Of a stretch of DNA of 16,407 bases, positions 15,183 to 16,407 are shown piece after piece. Source of the DNA: an uncultured Cellulosilyticum sp. (GTDB taxonomy: Bacteria > Bacillota > Clostridia > Lachnospirales > Cellulosilyticaceae); NCBI GenBank assembly GCA_934725855.1, contig CAKVCL010000047.1, positions 1 to 16,407 of the forward strand. The letters are read 5' to 3'. The notes beneath the pieces were generated by a model that saw only the letters and a list, made by a program, of their open reading frames with translations, was not told the origin of the DNA and ran no database searches. A program made the translations under genes and the position numbers. How positions within the stretch are numbered: the stretch's first letter is position 1; every line of letters starts with the position of its first letter.

Positions 15183-16085
15183 ATGATACAACAACCAACT
15201 ATCCATCAAGAACTCCAGTTTGATGAGCTTTATTCAAAAAGTGCCACAATCAAAGGAGTCACAGGAAAAAACATTACTATTGAATGGGGAATGCCAGATA
15301 GACAAGATCATAAAGCAGCTGATGTGAGTAATAAAAATACACAACCAGATACTAATAATGGAAAGCAAAAAGGAATTATACAAAAGAATATCAATACATA
15401 CTATGGAATTGCCACCAATGAAGCCTTTAATATTCAGCTGGGTGTAGGTGGGAAAATAGATAAAAATGGGCAATGGATCAATGCTTCAGCAAGCCAAATT
15501 AAGCAATACTTTGTACCAAGTGAAGCGAATATTAATCAGTACAAGTATCAGTTTCTAAATCTAGCTTCTTTAGCAGGAATTAGTGAAAGTGAAGCCAAAA
15601 AGTATTTAGAGAATAAAGGCATATTAAGCGGAAAAGAAGCCACATTTATTGAAGCGGCTAAAGCAAACAATATTAATGAGATCTATCTTATGGCACATGC
15701 CTGCCTTGAAACAGGTAATGGAAAAAGCAAACTCGCTACAGGCGTAAATTATAAAGGGACTATTGTCTATAATATGTTTGGCATACATGCTTATGATAGT
15801 GACCCAATAGGACAAGGTTCAGCGTATGCCTATAAGATGGGATGGACAACCCCAGAAAAAGCCATATTAGGTGGTGCTAAGTTTATTTCTACAAACTACA
15901 TTAATAACTTCCCCTATAATCAAGACACATTGTATGAAATGAGATGGAATCCAGCGAATCCAGGAGACCATCAATATGCCACAGATATTGCATGGGCTAT
16001 TAAACAAGCAGCATGGATTGAGAAAATCTATTCTACATTTGAAAGTGCAACAGTAACTTTTGATATACCTATCTATAGAAAATAA
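15183..16085 (+). CDS. GH73-type endo-beta-N-acetylglucosaminidase, no signal peptide
   Basis: The 300-residue product ends in a glucosaminidase domain (about 155-285) like those of clostridial autolysins, which cut the glycan strands of peptidoglycan. Predicted catalytic E176 lies in MAHACLETGNGKSKLA, and YNMFGIHAYDSDPI (196-209) and the C-terminal YATDIAWAIKQAAW are family-typical. The N-terminal ~150 residues are polar and carry no SH3, LysM or choline-binding repeat that I can see. There is no signal peptide or membrane segment, unlike normal secreted autolysins. AAGGAGGG (15166-15173) precedes the ATG, so the start looks secure. It could be released by lysis, use a non-classical route, or be a spore or phage-derived enzyme; no phage genes are nearby. 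It is monocistronic between stable-RNA genes. Confidence 0.85.
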   Translation: MIQQPTIHQELQFDELYSKSATIKGVTGKNITIEWGMPDRQDHKAADVSNKNTQPDTNNGKQKGIIQKNINTYYGIATNEAFNIQLGVGGKIDKNGQWINASASQIKQYFVPSEANINQYKYQFLNLASLAGISESEAKKYLENKGILSGKEATFIEAAKANNINEIYLMAHACLETGNGKSKLATGVNYKGTIVYNMFGIHAYDSDPIGQGSAYAYKMGWTTPEKAILGGAKFISTNYINNFPYNQDTLYEMRWNPANPGDHQYATDIAWAIKQAAWIEKIYSTFESATVTFDIPIYRK

Positions 16086-16123
16086 AAGGGGCAACTAGAG
16101 AGTAAAAATAATTGAAAAAAGGG

Positions 16124-16152
16124 TTGACATAGGTAATGTAGTGTTGTAATAT
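16124..16152 (+). promoter_or_regulatory. rRNA operon promoter
   Basis: TTGACA (16124-16129) and TAATAT (16147-16152) are 17 nt apart, about 225 nt upstream of the mature 16S 5' end. This is close to consensus, as expected for rRNA. No UP-element stands out beyond an A-rich run before the -35. Confidence 0.85.
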
Positions 16153-16159
16153 TATACGA

Positions 16160-16376
16160 GTCGGTAGCCAGTAACTACCAATCATAAATGAACTTTGAAA
16201 ACAAAATAGTAACCATAAAACCAGTCGATTCAAAAAAGAATCACAGATTTCAAATGAATCTAGATTCATTCATGAGTACAAGGTTAGTAATAATCTTTTA
16301 TGTACTAGTAAACGAGTAAAACTCGAGCCAAAGAACAACAAAAGTTATAAAATAACTTTAAGTTGTTTATCAAATT
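16160..16376 (+). other. 16S rRNA precursor leader with serial hairpins
   Basis: The transcribed leader contains AACTTTGAAAAC (16191-16202), a motif common in clostridial rRNA spacers. It also holds six stem-loops in a row: 16163-16179, 16227-16242, 16253-16270 (a perfect 18-bp palindrome, AATGAATCTAGATTCATT), 16275-16306, 16313-16325, and 16335-16366, whose two-part stem ends just before the 16S. These probably act in antitermination, folding or processing. I could not identify a boxA with confidence. Confidence 0.65.
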
Positions 16377-16407
16377 TTTTATGAGAGTTTGATCCTGGCT
16401 CAGGATG
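16377..16407 (+). rRNA. 16S ribosomal RNA, 5' end only
   Basis: AGAGTTTGATCCTGGCTCAG starts at 16384. This is the universal 5' region of bacterial 16S rRNA (position 8 in E. coli numbering), so the mature 5' end is near 16377. The gene runs out of the window after about 31 nt. Confidence 0.95.

Overview
The window looks like chromosomal DNA from a low-GC, anaerobic, motile member of the Clostridia. The AT-rich codon use, strong Shine-Dalgarno sequences, Gram-positive style intrinsic terminators and the protein families all point that way. A plant-fibre degrader of the Lachnospiraceae/Cellulosilyticum type is my best guess. This is inference from gene content, not from a search.

Layout, left to right. 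(1) An elongator tRNA-Met and its terminator (2-112). (2) A second-type rsgA gene (688-1707) behind a leader of about 460 nt. The leader holds a 10-codon mini-ORF, an intrinsic terminator, an 18-bp perfect hairpin, a smaller hairpin and a second upstream ORF that overlaps rsgA. (3) A chemoreceptor gene with its own promoter and terminator (1888-3755). (4) A two-component operon: an OmpR-type response regulator and a large polytopic sensor kinase (3926-7112). It is bracketed by two copies of a 58-bp imperfect direct repeat. (5) An L-arabinose block: cytoplasmic GH51 alpha-L-arabinofuranosidase, a coupled small cysteine-rich protein, a convergent ArsR-like regulator with a beta-rich C-terminal domain, an FGGY kinase (probable L-ribulokinase) and araD (7344-12840). 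(6) A Cache-domain chemoreceptor behind a translationally coupled mini-ORF (12946-14787). (7) tRNA-Glu, a signal-less GH73 glucosaminidase, then the promoter, hairpin-rich leader and first ~31 nt of a 16S rRNA gene (14913-16407).

How the genes may work together. GH51 would release L-arabinose from imported arabino-oligosaccharides. The FGGY kinase phosphorylates L-ribulose, and AraD converts L-ribulose-5-phosphate to D-xylulose-5-phosphate. L-arabinose isomerase and any transporter are absent from the window. The divergently placed ArsR-like protein is the obvious candidate local regulator and has a candidate operator in its own upstream region. The chemoreceptor beside araD may couple nutrient sensing to motility, but its ligand cannot be read from sequence.

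Most genes belong to known families. The parts I find least explained are the rsgA attenuation-like leader, the repeat-bracketed two-component module, the ArsR-like regulator with an unrecognised sensor domain, and the mini-ORF with duplicated Shine-Dalgarno sites ahead of the second chemoreceptor. I see no CRISPR array, transposase, integrase or phage gene.
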